Source: Halanaerobiales bacterium (GTDB lineage Bacteria; Bacillota; Halanaerobiia; Halanaerobiales; M55B127). Taken from it: DNA of 52,315 nucleotides. This document shows positions 33,726-42,902 of the stretch, one piece after another. The position numbers were made by a program, and so were the translations under genes. The DNA lies in contig JAIPEX010000003.1 of assembly GCA_021736945.1 (NCBI GenBank), positions 1 to 52,315 of the forward strand, written 5' to 3'. The notes beneath the pieces are model-generated. The model had not been told where the DNA came from. It saw only the letters and a program-made list of their open reading frames with translations, and ran no database searches. Every line of letters begins with the position of its first letter. The first letter of the stretch is position 1.

Positions 33726-33758
33726 TAATGCTCTTCTTCAAATCGAAGAAGAGCATTA
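33726..33758 (+). other. Perfect 14-bp stem-loop between trxA and grdC
   Basis: TAATGCTCTTCTTC (33726-33739) and GAAGAAGAGCATTA (33745-33758) pair fully with a 5-base loop AAATC. There is no T run afterwards (ACTATGAAAA), so it is not a normal terminator. An RNase processing site, 3'-end stabiliser for the trxBA mRNA or an attenuator is possible. It ends 15 bases before the grdC ribosome binding site. Confidence 0.8.
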
Positions 33759-33786
33759 CTATGAAAATAATTCGGAGGTGGAAATA

Positions 33787-35331
33787 TTGAGTTTTCCAGT
33801 AATTAAAGGTTCAAGTTATATACTTGTACACACACCAAATATATTAAAACAAGGTGGTTCTACTCAGACCACAACAAGAGCAAAAGACCCTAATGATGAA
33901 TATCTTAAACAAATGGATGATCACTTACGTAGTTTTGAAGAATTTGTAGGTTATGCCCCCAATCAGGCTTATATAGGCAATATTTTACCAAATGACCTAG
34001 AAGAAATAGAACAACCATGGTATGAAAATGATAATCTTCTGGAAGCAAAAAAAGAAGGACAATTCGGAGAAATTATGCCGGAAGATCAATTTATTGCCCT
34101 TATAAAACATGTTGATGTATTTGATCTTGTAAAATTAAGTGAAGAGTTTTGTGAAAAAGGTCAAAATTTAGTTAATGAACATCCTATTTTAAAAGAGATG
34201 GATATTGATTTAGGAGCGGGAGAACCAAAAGAAGATTTACAGAAATTAGTTGACGAACATTCAGAACCACTTTATTTAGATAATGAACTAGTAGGTTGTG
34301 TAAAAAAAGCACATGAAACTGATATTAATTTAAGTGCCCACGTAATTTATGAAAACTTAATAGCTAAAGCTTCAGCAGTATTAGCTATGAAAGATCTTGA
34401 ATATAGAAATGAAGATGTTGACCTCTCAGAAGTAGATTATATTTTAGAATGTTCTGAAGAAGCATGTGGAGATATTAATCAACGTGGAGGAGGAAACTTC
34501 GCAAAAGCAATTGGAGAAATGGCAGGTTGTAATGATGCAACTGGTTCTGACGTGAGAAGTTTCTGTGCTGCTCCTGCTCATGCCATGGTTAATGCAGCTG
34601 CATTAGTTAAAGCCGGAGTTTACGACAATGTTGCAGTTGTAGCTGGTGGTTCTGTAGCAAAATTAGGGATGAATGGTAAAGACCATGTTAAAAAAGAGAT
34701 GCCAATTCTAGAAGATGGACTTGGTGGTTTCGCAATAATAATCTCTAAAAATGATGGTGTAAATCCAATAATTAGAACAGATATTGTAGGACGCCATAAA
34801 GTTGGTACCGGTTCTTCACCACAGGCTGTAATAAGTTCTTTAGTTACTGATCCCCTTGATAAACATGAGATCAGTATAAAAGATATTGATAAATATTCCG
34901 TAGAGATGCAGAATCCTGAAATTACAAAACCGGCTGGGGCTGGAAATGTACCAGAATCAAATTATAAGATGATTGCAGCTCTTGGTGTTAAAAGAGGAGA
35001 CTTAGAACGCAAAGAATTAATGGATTTTGTAGGAGAACATGGAATGCCCGGGTTTGCCCCTACTCAAGGTCATATTCCTTCAGGAGTACCTTTTGTGGGT
35101 CCAGCAGTGGAAATGATAAAGGACGGTAAGATCAATAATGCCATGATTATTGGTAAAGGTAGTCTTTTCCTAGGCAGAATGACCAATCTATTTGATGGAG
35201 TATCTTTTGTCATGGAAAGAAACAAAGGAACTGAACCTGAAAAATCAGAAGTCAGTGATAAAGAGATTAAAAATATGATTGCTGATGCCATGCGTCAGAT
35301 GGCTGAAAACATAACCGGCGAGTCTAATTGA
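33787..35331 (+). CDS. grdC: Glycine/betaine reductase protein C beta subunit GrdC
   Basis: The 514-residue protein is a thiolase/FabH-like GrdC (SFPVIKGSSYILVHTPN at the start, CNDATGSDVRSFCAAPAHAM in the middle, GHIPSGVPFVGPA near the end). With GrdD it forms protein C, which accepts the two-carbon unit from GrdA as a thioester and releases acetyl phosphate for ATP synthesis. The likely start is TTG at 33787, 6 bases after GGAGGTG; an upstream in-frame GTG at 33778 overlaps that site. Only one grdCD pair is present for the two protein B complexes in this window. Confidence 0.94.
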   Translation: MSFPVIKGSSYILVHTPNILKQGGSTQTTTRAKDPNDEYLKQMDDHLRSFEEFVGYAPNQAYIGNILPNDLEEIEQPWYENDNLLEAKKEGQFGEIMPEDQFIALIKHVDVFDLVKLSEEFCEKGQNLVNEHPILKEMDIDLGAGEPKEDLQKLVDEHSEPLYLDNELVGCVKKAHETDINLSAHVIYENLIAKASAVLAMKDLEYRNEDVDLSEVDYILECSEEACGDINQRGGGNFAKAIGEMAGCNDATGSDVRSFCAAPAHAMVNAAALVKAGVYDNVAVVAGGSVAKLGMNGKDHVKKEMPILEDGLGGFAIIISKNDGVNPIIRTDIVGRHKVGTGSSPQAVISSLVTDPLDKHEISIKDIDKYSVEMQNPEITKPAGAGNVPESNYKMIAALGVKRGDLERKELMDFVGEHGMPGFAPTQGHIPSGVPFVGPAVEMIKDGKINNAMIIGKGSLFLGRMTNLFDGVSFVMERNKGTEPEKSEVSDKEIKNMIADAMRQMAENITGESN

Positions 35332-35341
35332 GGTGAATGAA

Positions 35342-36481
35342 ATGGCAGATAAAACTAAGGAAAAAGTAGCTGGAATTTTTAATGAACTGGCAGATGCAAT
35401 TGAATCTGGACAGTTTGGCGAAAAGAAAAAAATCGGACTAACTTTACTTGATAGTGAGCATGGACCAGAAGAACTACAAAAAGCTGCTAAGATGGCTCAA
35501 AATAATAATAGTGATATAGATGTTGTAGAAATTGGTTGTGATGGAGATAAGTGTTCTTGTTTAGCTGATGCTCATGAAATTATGGATCAAAAATTAAAAA
35601 ATAATGATATTGATGCATCTGTAACTTTACACTATAATTTCCCATTCGGTGTATCAACTGTAGGTAGGGTGATAACACCTGGAAGAGGCAAAGAAATGTT
35701 GATTGCAACCACAACTGGAACTAGTGATACTAATCGTGTGGCTTCAATGTTAAAAAATACTATTTATGGAATTGCTACTGCGAAATCTTTAGGTATTGAA
35801 AATCCCAAGGTAGGTATTTTAAATGTTGATGGAGCCAGGCTAGTTGAAAATAACTTGAGAGAGCTAAAAGATAACGGTTATGATATAGAATTTGCAACTT
35901 CAGTAAGATCAGATGGTGGATTTGTAATGCGCGGGAATGACCTTTTAATGGGTGTTCCTGATGTGATGGTTACAGATACATTAACCGGAAATATGTTAAT
36001 GAAAATATTCTCTGCTTATACTACAGGTGGTACTTATGAAGCTAAGGGCTTTGGTTATGGTCCTGGAGTTAGTACCGAATATGATCAATTGGTAGGTATT
36101 ATTTCTAGAGCATCTGGGGCACCAGTTATAGCAAATGCTATTAAATATATGGCAGAAGTTAGTAAAGGGAACTTGCTTAAAGTTACAAAAGAAGAGATGA
36201 AAAAGGCCAAAAAAGCAGGACTTACAGACCTTATTGAAGAATTAAAAAGTAAGAGTGAAACCAAAGAAGTAGAAGATGTAAAACAACCTGAGAAAAAAGT
36301 TACAGGTGAAGAAATAGCAGGTATTGATATTTTAGAGATTGAAACTGCTCAAAAATCACTTTGGAAAGAAGATATATATGCTGAAACAGGTATGGGGTGT
36401 ACAGGCCCAGTAGTATTAGTAGCAGAAGAAGATGAAGAGAAAGCAAGAGAAATCCTTAAGGAAGAAGGATTTATTCATTAA
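35342..36481 (+). CDS. grdD: Glycine/betaine reductase protein C alpha subunit GrdD
   Basis: The 379-residue protein is a PlsX-like GrdD (IGLTLLDSEHGPEELQKAA; RVITPGRGKEMLIATTTGTS). Near the C-terminus GMGCTGPVVLV holds Cys353, matching the reactive cysteine (about 359 in Eubacterium acidaminophilum) that carries the acetyl group. ATG at 35342 follows TGAGGTGAA, and grdC ends 10 bases before. The next gene's ATG overlaps its stop by one base, linking protein C to the selenium genes. Confidence 0.94.
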   Translation: MADKTKEKVAGIFNELADAIESGQFGEKKKIGLTLLDSEHGPEELQKAAKMAQNNNSDIDVVEIGCDGDKCSCLADAHEIMDQKLKNNDIDASVTLHYNFPFGVSTVGRVITPGRGKEMLIATTTGTSDTNRVASMLKNTIYGIATAKSLGIENPKVGILNVDGARLVENNLRELKDNGYDIEFATSVRSDGGFVMRGNDLLMGVPDVMVTDTLTGNMLMKIFSAYTTGGTYEAKGFGYGPGVSTEYDQLVGIISRASGAPVIANAIKYMAEVSKGNLLKVTKEEMKKAKKAGLTDLIEELKSKSETKEVEDVKQPEKKVTGEEIAGIDILEIETAQKSLWKEDIYAETGMGCTGPVVLVAEEDEEKAREILKEEGFIH

Positions 36482-37629
36482 TGATATATTTTAATAATGC
36501 AGCGACTACTTATCCAAAACCTGAAAGTGTTTATCAAGAAGTTAATAAATTTTTCAGGCAGGAAGGGGTTAACCCCGGTAGGTCGCAGGATGTAAAAACT
36601 ATGAATATAAATAGAAGAATCTTTAATACAAGGGAGCAGATTGCCCAATTTTTTGGTATTAAAGATTCTTCTCGTTTTATTTTTACATCTGGTGCAACTG
36701 AATCTTTAAATTTAGCAATTAAAGGTTCTTTAAATAAAAATGATCATGTAATTACTACTAAGTTAGAACATAATTCAGTAATCCGCCCTCTCAATAAGTT
36801 GAGTAACGAGGGCCGGATTACTGTTACTTATCTTGATTTTAATAAAAATGGTATAATTTCTCTAGAAGATATTAAAAAAACAGTTCAAAAAAATACAGCT
36901 CTTATTATTATTTCTCATGCTTCAAATGTTTTAGGAACTGTAAATAATATCATTGAGATAGGAAAATTTGCAAAAAACAATGATTTTTTATTATTAGTAG
37001 ATGCAGCTCAAACAGCTGGTATTTTAAATATTGACATAGATAATTTAAATATTGACTTATTATCTGTACCAGGTCATAAATCTCTTTATGGACCCCCAGG
37101 TATAGGTGGTCTATATATTAGAGAAGGGCTTGAAATTGATACTCTTATGGAAGGTGGAACAGGTAGTAATTCATTAAATACTCTACAACCTAAAATAATG
37201 CCGGATAAATATGAAAGTGGTACTTTGAATACCTTAGGTATTATTGGTTTAGGAGCCGGGATAAAATTTATAAAAAATACTGGAATGAAAAAAATATATA
37301 ATCATGAGATGAATTTATTAAATAGATTTTTAAATGGACTTAGAAGTATTAAAAATATCCTAATTTATGGACCAACTGATTTGGATAAAAAAGTTGGGGT
37401 GGTTAGTATAAATTTAATGAATCTAAGTGCTGCTAAATTTTCTCATCTCCTGCAAAATAAATATAATATATCTGTCAGAGGAGGATTACATTGTGCTCCA
37501 TTACTTCATAAAAAAATGGGGACTGACAATAAAGGAATGGTAAGATTTAGTTTTAGTTATTTTAATACCTTAAAAGAAATTGATAATGCTTTAAATGCTA
37601 TTAAACGGATAGCGGAAAAAGAGGGATAA
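36481..37629 (+). CDS. Cysteine desulfurase-family (selenocysteine lyase-like) PLP enzyme
   Basis: The 382-residue class V aminotransferase-fold enzyme has YFNNAATTYPKPE at the start, FTSGATESLNLAI, HASNVLG, the PLP lysine in VPGHKSLYGPPG (Lys200) and a reactive cysteine in RGGLHCAPLLH (Cys338). Members of this group often lie beside selA, selB or selD, and could free selenium from selenocysteine or sulfur from cysteine to supply SelD. The actual substrate is not shown by sequence. The start codon overlaps the grdD stop (TAATG), and selA follows 3 bases after its stop. Confidence 0.88.
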   Translation: MIYFNNAATTYPKPESVYQEVNKFFRQEGVNPGRSQDVKTMNINRRIFNTREQIAQFFGIKDSSRFIFTSGATESLNLAIKGSLNKNDHVITTKLEHNSVIRPLNKLSNEGRITVTYLDFNKNGIISLEDIKKTVQKNTALIIISHASNVLGTVNNIIEIGKFAKNNDFLLLVDAAQTAGILNIDIDNLNIDLLSVPGHKSLYGPPGIGGLYIREGLEIDTLMEGGTGSNSLNTLQPKIMPDKYESGTLNTLGIIGLGAGIKFIKNTGMKKIYNHEMNLLNRFLNGLRSIKNILIYGPTDLDKKVGVVSINLMNLSAAKFSHLLQNKYNISVRGGLHCAPLLHKKMGTDNKGMVRFSFSYFNTLKEIDNALNAIKRIAEKEG

Positions 37630-37632
37630 ATT

Positions 37633-39036
37633 ATGAAAAAGGAATTATTTAAAAAAATACCGGCCGTTAATGATCTTTTGGAGAATGAAAAAGGTAAAGA
37701 ACTAGTTGAAACTTACAACCATAGTTTAGTTCTTAAAGGTATCAGAAAAGTATTGGATCGGAAAAGAAAAATAATTTCAAAAACTGATGAAGAAGAACTT
37801 AACGAGTTAAAGCTGTCTTTAGAATTAACAAACTTATATAATGAAATTGAAGAATACATAGTTGATTATTTAGCCCCCTCTTTAGAACAAGTTATTAATG
37901 CTACTGGAACAATAGTCCATACTAATCTAGGTCGTTCTTTATTGTCTAAAGAAGCGGTAGATTCTCTAGTGAAGGTCGCTCAAAATTATTCAACTTTAGA
38001 GATAGATAAAAGGACAGGTGAAAGGGGTTCCCGTTATAATAATGTAAAAGATCTATTAACAGATCTCTGTGGAGCAGAAGATGGATTAGTGGTGAACAAT
38101 AATGCTGCTGCAGTTTTACTGATATTAGATACTTTTGCTAAAAATAAAGAAGTGATTTTAGCAAGAGGAGAAATGGTTGAAGTAGGAGGATCATTTCGAA
38201 TTCCAGAAGTAATGGAAAAAAGTGGGGCCGAGCTAGTTGAAGTAGGAGCCACAAATAAGGTATACATAGAAGATTATGAGAATAAAATTAATGAAAATAC
38301 TGGTATGCTTTTAAAAGTTCATACCAGTAATTATAGAGTGATGGGTTTTACTGAAGAAGTAAAACTAAAAGAACTGGTTGAATTAGGTAATAAAACCAAT
38401 TTACCAGTTGTAGAAGATCTAGGTAGTGGGATTATTGAAGATCTTAGTGATTTAGGTCTTAAGGATGAACCAACTGTTAAAGATAAAATAGATCAAGGAG
38501 CTGATTTGGTTTCTTTCAGTGGAGATAAATTATTAGGTGGTCCTCAATCTGGAATAATTGTAGGCAAAAAAGGTTTTATTGATAAGCTCAAAAAGAATCC
38601 TTTAACTAGAGCTTTAAGAGTAGATAAATTCACATTAGCTTCTTTAGAAGCAACTCTAAAGGCTTATATAGAAGAAGATGCACGCGAAAAATTACCCACC
38701 TTGAATATGTTAAGCCAAAATATTGATTTAATTAAAGATAAGGCAGTTAGACTTAAAGAAAAGTTAGATAACTTACAGATTGAAAGTTTAGATATTGAGA
38801 TAGAAAAAGATTCAACGAAAATAGGTGGAGGGGCATTTCCTCTGCAGGACATACCAACTTATGTGGTTAAAATTAAAACAGATAAAATGGAATTAAATGA
38901 ACTTTCTTATAAATTAAGAATGAATAAACCTCCAATTTTTACTCGTTTATATAATGAAAATATGTTTTTTGATTTAAGGACTATTAAAGAGACAGAAATA
39001 GACCAAATCGTAACGGCTTTAAAAAATATATTATAA
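37633..39036 (+). CDS. selA: L-seryl-tRNA(Sec) selenium transferase SelA
   Basis: The 467-residue PLP enzyme has NATGTIVHTNLGRSLLS, TGERGSRYNNVKDLL, VNNNAAAVLLIL and the PLP-binding lysine in FSGDKLLGGPQSG (Lys299). Length and motifs are standard for bacterial SelA, which turns Ser-tRNA(Sec) into selenocysteinyl-tRNA with selenophosphate from SelD. ATG at 37633 follows GAGGGATAAA. selB follows 16 bases on. Confidence 0.96.
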   Translation: MKKELFKKIPAVNDLLENEKGKELVETYNHSLVLKGIRKVLDRKRKIISKTDEEELNELKLSLELTNLYNEIEEYIVDYLAPSLEQVINATGTIVHTNLGRSLLSKEAVDSLVKVAQNYSTLEIDKRTGERGSRYNNVKDLLTDLCGAEDGLVVNNNAAAVLLILDTFAKNKEVILARGEMVEVGGSFRIPEVMEKSGAELVEVGATNKVYIEDYENKINENTGMLLKVHTSNYRVMGFTEEVKLKELVELGNKTNLPVVEDLGSGIIEDLSDLGLKDEPTVKDKIDQGADLVSFSGDKLLGGPQSGIIVGKKGFIDKLKKNPLTRALRVDKFTLASLEATLKAYIEEDAREKLPTLNMLSQNIDLIKDKAVRLKEKLDNLQIESLDIEIEKDSTKIGGGAFPLQDIPTYVVKIKTDKMELNELSYKLRMNKPPIFTRLYNENMFFDLRTIKETEIDQIVTALKNIL

Positions 39037-39052
39037 CTCAGGAGGAAGCGTT

Positions 39053-40957
39053 ATGTCCCAGAAAAATTTTATTATAGGAACTGCTGGACATATCGATCAT
39101 GGTAAAACCACACTTATCGAAGCTCTTAGTGGGACAGATACCGACCGATTATCCGAAGAAAAAGAAAGAGGAATCTCTATAGATTTAGGCTTTACAGATC
39201 TTAAATTAAACGATGATTATACATTAGGTATTGTTGATGTTCCTGGTCATGAAAAGTTTATTAAAAATATGTTAGCAGGTGCTGGGGGAGTTGATATTGC
39301 TCTACTTGTAGTAGCTGCTGATGAAGGTGTTATGCCCCAAACTAGAGAACATCTAGATATTTTGAGTTTGTTGAATGTTAAAAGGGGTATTACTGTAGTA
39401 ACTAAAACTGATCGGGTAGAACAAGAATGGTTAGAATTGATGATTGAAGAGATTAGAGAAGAGCTTTCAAATACATTTCTTAAAGATGAGCCTATACTAC
39501 CTGTTTCTGCGCTTGAAAATACTGGCTTAGATGATTTGAAAGAAACGATAATAACTACGATAGAGAGTATGCAAGAAAAAGAGATTACTGGTAATGTATA
39601 TTTTCCTATCGACAGAGTTTTTACAATTAAAGGCCATGGTACTATAGTGACTGGTACATTGGTAAGTGGAAAAATTGAAAAAGAAGATAATTTAACGATA
39701 TATCCTTCTCAAAAAGAAGCAAGAGTTAGAAGTCTAGAGGTACATAATGAAGATGCCGAAACAGCTTATCCAGGCCAAAGAGTAGGAATAAATTTATCAG
39801 GTGTAGATAAAGATGAAATTGATAGAGGAGATGTATTAGCTACTTCCGAGAGCTTAATTAACACAAAATTTTTGGATGGTAGATTAACTGTCTTAAAAAA
39901 TGCTCCTTTAATAGTTGAACACGGTGATCGGATAAGGTTTCATATTGGTGCCAAGGAAGTTATTGGAAGAGTTTATCTTTTAGATAAAGAAGAACTTTTA
40001 CCTGGCGAGAGTGGATTGGTTCAATATAGGTTAGAGGAAGAAGTTGTAGCTCGTTATAATGAGAATTATGTTATTAGGCGATATTCTCCAATGACTACCA
40101 TTGGAGGAGGCAATATTTTAGATACTCATCCTCATCGCAGAAAACGTTTTGATGAAAAAGCAATTGAAGAATTAAAGAAAAAAGAAAAATTAGATGATAA
40201 AGAGCGAATAGAATTTATAATAAAATTAAACAAAAAAGAAACAATAAACACTAAATTTTTAATAAAAAAGAGCAGCTTGCGAGAAGATAAAATAAATGAG
40301 ACTTTAAATAAATTATATTCTGAAGAAAAAGTCAAATATTTTGATAAAGGGACCAATACGACATGGATTCATAATAAAAATTATGTAAAACTGAAAAAAG
40401 AGATTATTAATAAGTTAGAAAAATTCCATAACGAAAACAGACTTAAGATAGGAATCTCGAAAGAAGAGTTAAGAACAAAAGTAAGCATAGATTTGGATAA
40501 TATTGAATTTAATCAATTACTTAATGAATTAGAAAATGAAGAAAAAGTTGATATTAAAGGTTCGTTTGTAAAGCTATTTAATCATAAAATTAAGCTTAAT
40601 GAAAAAGAAAAAGAAATTAAAAAAGAAATATTAGAGGAATTTGAAAAAAATATATTTATGCCGCCTCAAGTGGACGAAATTATTGAAAAAAATACAAAAA
40701 AGGAAGAAGTGTTTAATTATTTAATAGAAGAACGAATAATTATTCATATTAAAGAAGATTTATTTTTCCTTGCTTCAGCAGTAAAAAAAGCAAAAAAATT
40801 ACTAATAGATTACTTGGAGAAAAATCAAGAAATTACTTTAGCTGAATATAGAGATTTATTGGATAGTAGTAGAAAATATACCTTAGCTTTACTTGAATAT
40901 TTTGATCAAAATAATATTACAAAGAGAACCGGAGAAAAAAGAATTTTGGTAAATTAA
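39053..40957 (+). CDS. selB: Selenocysteine-specific elongation factor SelB
   Basis: The 634-residue protein has an N-terminal EF-Tu-like GTPase (GTAGHIDHGKTTL, DVPGHEKF, TKTD) with SelB-specific features. The C-terminal about 250 residues, rich in Lys, Glu and Asn, contain winged-helix units that bind SECIS hairpins. It delivers Sec-tRNA to UGA codons in selD, the two grdA, grdB and grdH. ATG at 39053 follows AGGAGGAAGC. The tRNA-Sec gene lies 47 bases behind its stop. Confidence 0.96.
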   Translation: MSQKNFIIGTAGHIDHGKTTLIEALSGTDTDRLSEEKERGISIDLGFTDLKLNDDYTLGIVDVPGHEKFIKNMLAGAGGVDIALLVVAADEGVMPQTREHLDILSLLNVKRGITVVTKTDRVEQEWLELMIEEIREELSNTFLKDEPILPVSALENTGLDDLKETIITTIESMQEKEITGNVYFPIDRVFTIKGHGTIVTGTLVSGKIEKEDNLTIYPSQKEARVRSLEVHNEDAETAYPGQRVGINLSGVDKDEIDRGDVLATSESLINTKFLDGRLTVLKNAPLIVEHGDRIRFHIGAKEVIGRVYLLDKEELLPGESGLVQYRLEEEVVARYNENYVIRRYSPMTTIGGGNILDTHPHRRKRFDEKAIEELKKKEKLDDKERIEFIIKLNKKETINTKFLIKKSSLREDKINETLNKLYSEEKVKYFDKGTNTTWIHNKNYVKLKKEIINKLEKFHNENRLKIGISKEELRTKVSIDLDNIEFNQLLNELENEEKVDIKGSFVKLFNHKIKLNEKEKEIKKEILEEFEKNIFMPPQVDEIIEKNTKKEEVFNYLIEERIIIHIKEDLFFLASAVKKAKKLLIDYLEKNQEITLAEYRDLLDSSRKYTLALLEYFDQNNITKRTGEKRILVN

Positions 40958-40986
40958 TTTACATCTAACAATAAATAATGTATAAT
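40958..40986 (+). promoter_or_regulatory. Promoter of the selenocysteine tRNA gene
   Basis: TTTACA at 40958-40963 and TATAAT at 40981-40986 are separated by 17 bases. It would allow selC to be made apart from selB. Confidence 0.68.
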
Positions 40987-41004
40987 AATCTTTGTGAAAA
41001 ACAA

Positions 41005-41103
41005 GGGAGCGGCTGTGTCCATGGTGGACACCTTGGACTTCAAATCCAATGGGAGGTCGGCAGACCGGCCTTTGGTGGGTTCGATTCCCACACGTTCCCG
41101 CCA
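41005..41103 (+). tRNA. selC: tRNA-Sec (anticodon TCA)
   Basis: The 99-base tRNA has the long acceptor stem (GGGAGCG pairing with CGTTCCC), the tRNA-Sec D region TGTCCATGGTGGACA and the anticodon stem TTGGA/TCCAA with loop CTTCAAA (TCA at 41040-41042, reading UGA). It also has a long extra arm (GGTCGG...CCGGCC), the T arm GTGGGTTCGATTCCCAC, discriminator G and an encoded CCA. It follows selB directly and has its own promoter and terminator. Confidence 0.97.
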
Positions 41104-41120
41104 CTATCATAACAAAGATT

Positions 41121-41150
41121 AAGCCCCTTTTTAATTAAGGGGCTTTTTTA
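41121..41150 (+). terminator. Terminator after selC
   Basis: AAGCCCC and GGGGCTT form a 7-bp GC-rich stem, followed by TTTTTA. Confidence 0.85.
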
Positions 41151-41294
41151 TATGTAATGTAACTTTTATTTATTTGTCGCCATTTTTAGAAATGTTATTT
41201 GCTGCTTTATTTTTCATTTTCTTTTTATCATGAGAAGAGGAACAAGAGCTTTCATCAATTAGTTAGTTTTTTATTTAAATGGATGTATTATTTA

Positions 41295-41816
41295 TTAATT
41301 AGTTTCCTCTCGTATTTTCTTAATAGCCTCAGCTGAGCCTTCTAGTGTAAATTCAAAATACACTTTATCTTCTCCATACCAATCTATTTCTATAAGCACT
41401 TTGTTATTTTGCATAATTTTATTTATTGCTTTTTTATCCTCTACAAAATGGACAAAATCTGAACCCCATTCTTGAGTGAAGTCCATATTAGTAATATCAT
41501 CATTCCATTTTACTCTAGTAGTAAATGTGCTATATCCATCATTTGTTGGAGTTGTGTTTTTGATATTAGGTTGTTTGGTAAAACCAATATAAACCCATTC
41601 ATTATCCCCGTCAGTCCCGACCCCTAACCACGCTTGAGTATCACTATAGGGAAAGCCCATAGGGTTATTAGTGGTAGTATCAGGAGAATAAGCAAACCAT
41701 TTTTCCTCATTAGTCATTTCATCTTTACTAGATGAAGTCGACCATTCATCTGCAATGGCTAATGTAGAAAAACTTATTAAAAATATCAATATAATTACAG
41801 AAATTTTTTTAAACAT
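41295..41816 (-). CDS. Secreted protein of unknown function, faintly TagO/VasI-like
   Basis: The 173-residue protein has a clear signal peptide (basic start, hydrophobic core, cut near AIADEW, residue about 22). The mature part starts WSTSSSKDEMTNEEKW and has several aromatic beta-strand-like segments. It ends VYFEFTLEGSAEAIKKIRE, a pattern I associate loosely with TagO/VasI-type periplasmic proteins of Gram-negative bacteria. I would not assign a function, as no other secretion genes are nearby. ATG at 41816 has AAAGGGTGA upstream on the minus strand. It is divergent from the next gene across about 240 bases. Confidence 0.7.
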   Translation of the reverse strand: MFKKISVIILIFLISFSTLAIADEWSTSSSKDEMTNEEKWFAYSPDTTTNNPMGFPYSDTQAWLGVGTDGDNEWVYIGFTKQPNIKNTTPTNDGYSTFTTRVKWNDDITNMDFTQEWGSDFVHFVEDKKAINKIMQNNKVLIEIDWYGEDKVYFEFTLEGSAEAIKKIREETN

Positions 41817-42053
41817 AATATCACCCTTTTGGTTTTATTTTAATATTGAATAAAACTAAAATTTCACCTTTTTTATATTTAACAACTTTTTACGTATCCA
41901 TATAGTTGTAAATTAATGATTTATGGTTATGATTTTATAGATTTAAAAAAGGTAATAACATAGTTTTATATAATTATAAAAATAATGAATAGTTATGAAT
42001 AATAATTTTCAATCAACCCACTATTAAATAAGGTCAAAAAATATTGATGGGGG
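41817..42053. other. Divergent intergenic region
   Basis: This very AT-rich region between two divergent secreted-protein genes must hold both promoters. I see no strong consensus pair and no structured RNA. Confidence 0.4.
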
Positions 42054-42746
42054 ATGATTTATATTTATTTTAAAAAGAGTTTAATCTTAATAATATTTAT
42101 AAGTTTATTAGTAGTCTTTAGTTCTGGTTTTGTTGGGGCCCAAAATAATAATGAAGTATTTGAGAATCTTAAATTGCCTTCTGATGTAGAAGGTTTAGTC
42201 AAAAGCTTTAGTTATATGAATTATGATTTGGTTGTGCTAAGAAATGGTGAGAAAGTTCAAGATTCAACTATAGAATATGATTATTTAGGTAAAGAAGATA
42301 TTAAAAATGTAGAGACAGATAAGGTGTCTTTCAATATGTCGGATAGTTTAAATAATGATATGCCTACTAATATGTTGTTTTGGTTTGATGGGACTGATAT
42401 TAAGAAAATGGAAATAGATGGTGAAGAAATTTCAGCTCAAATGGCTGGAGTTATGGGAGATAGATTATTAAGTGCTATTTTTTCTCCCTTTTATAGTTTG
42501 TCAGAATATAATTTAGAGGAACTAAAAAAGATTGGAAAAGTCACTCAATCCCAAGAAATGTTTGGTGGAGAAAATATTGATGTGACCACAATAGAAGTTA
42601 ATAATATCCCAGAATATGAAATTGAAACTGGAACTGTAAAATTAGGTAAATATAATGAGATGTCTTTTGTAATTAGATATGAATATGTATCTTCTACAGA
42701 AGATTTAAAAGTGACTTTTGATGTAAATAATATAGAGTTTCATTAA
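42054..42746 (+). CDS. Secreted or lipid-free exported protein of unknown function
   Basis: This is a protein of about 230 residues with an N-terminal signal peptide (hydrophobic core VFSSGFVGAQ, cut near residue 29). The mature part is rich in short beta-like segments, such as YDLVVLRNGEKV, MLFWFDGTDIKKMEIDGEE and a C-terminal VTFDVNNIEFH. There are no cysteines, no metal motifs and no recognised domain. It loosely resembles outer-membrane lipoprotein-sorting folds, but I would not name it so. The ATG at 42054 directly touches a GGGGG run, so the real start may be a rarer codon a few bases downstream. Confidence 0.65.
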   Translation: MIYIYFKKSLILIIFISLLVVFSSGFVGAQNNNEVFENLKLPSDVEGLVKSFSYMNYDLVVLRNGEKVQDSTIEYDYLGKEDIKNVETDKVSFNMSDSLNNDMPTNMLFWFDGTDIKKMEIDGEEISAQMAGVMGDRLLSAIFSPFYSLSEYNLEELKKIGKVTQSQEMFGGENIDVTTIEVNNIPEYEIETGTVKLGKYNEMSFVIRYEYVSSTEDLKVTFDVNNIEFH

Positions 42747-42810
42747 TAATATAAAAGCATTAAATAATGATAAATATTTTAAAAATATTTATAGATTAAT
42801 GATTTACTAC

Positions 42811-42842
42811 ACTCACCCAATCACTCTTATGGGTGAGTTTTG
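42811..42842 (+). terminator. Terminator between two secreted-protein genes
   Basis: ACTCACCCA and TGGGTGAGT form a perfect 9-bp stem, followed by TTTGTATTT. Confidence 0.78.
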
Positions 42843-42902
42843 TATTTAAAGCATATATTTTAAATTTTCAAGGGAAAAATTTTTAATAAAGGTGGTATGA
42901 GT

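Noticed and set aside
40889-41110. A minus-strand open frame across the selB end and tRNA-Sec
   Set aside because: It is antisense to a clear tRNA gene and to selB, with no start signal; the tRNA structure explains the sequence.
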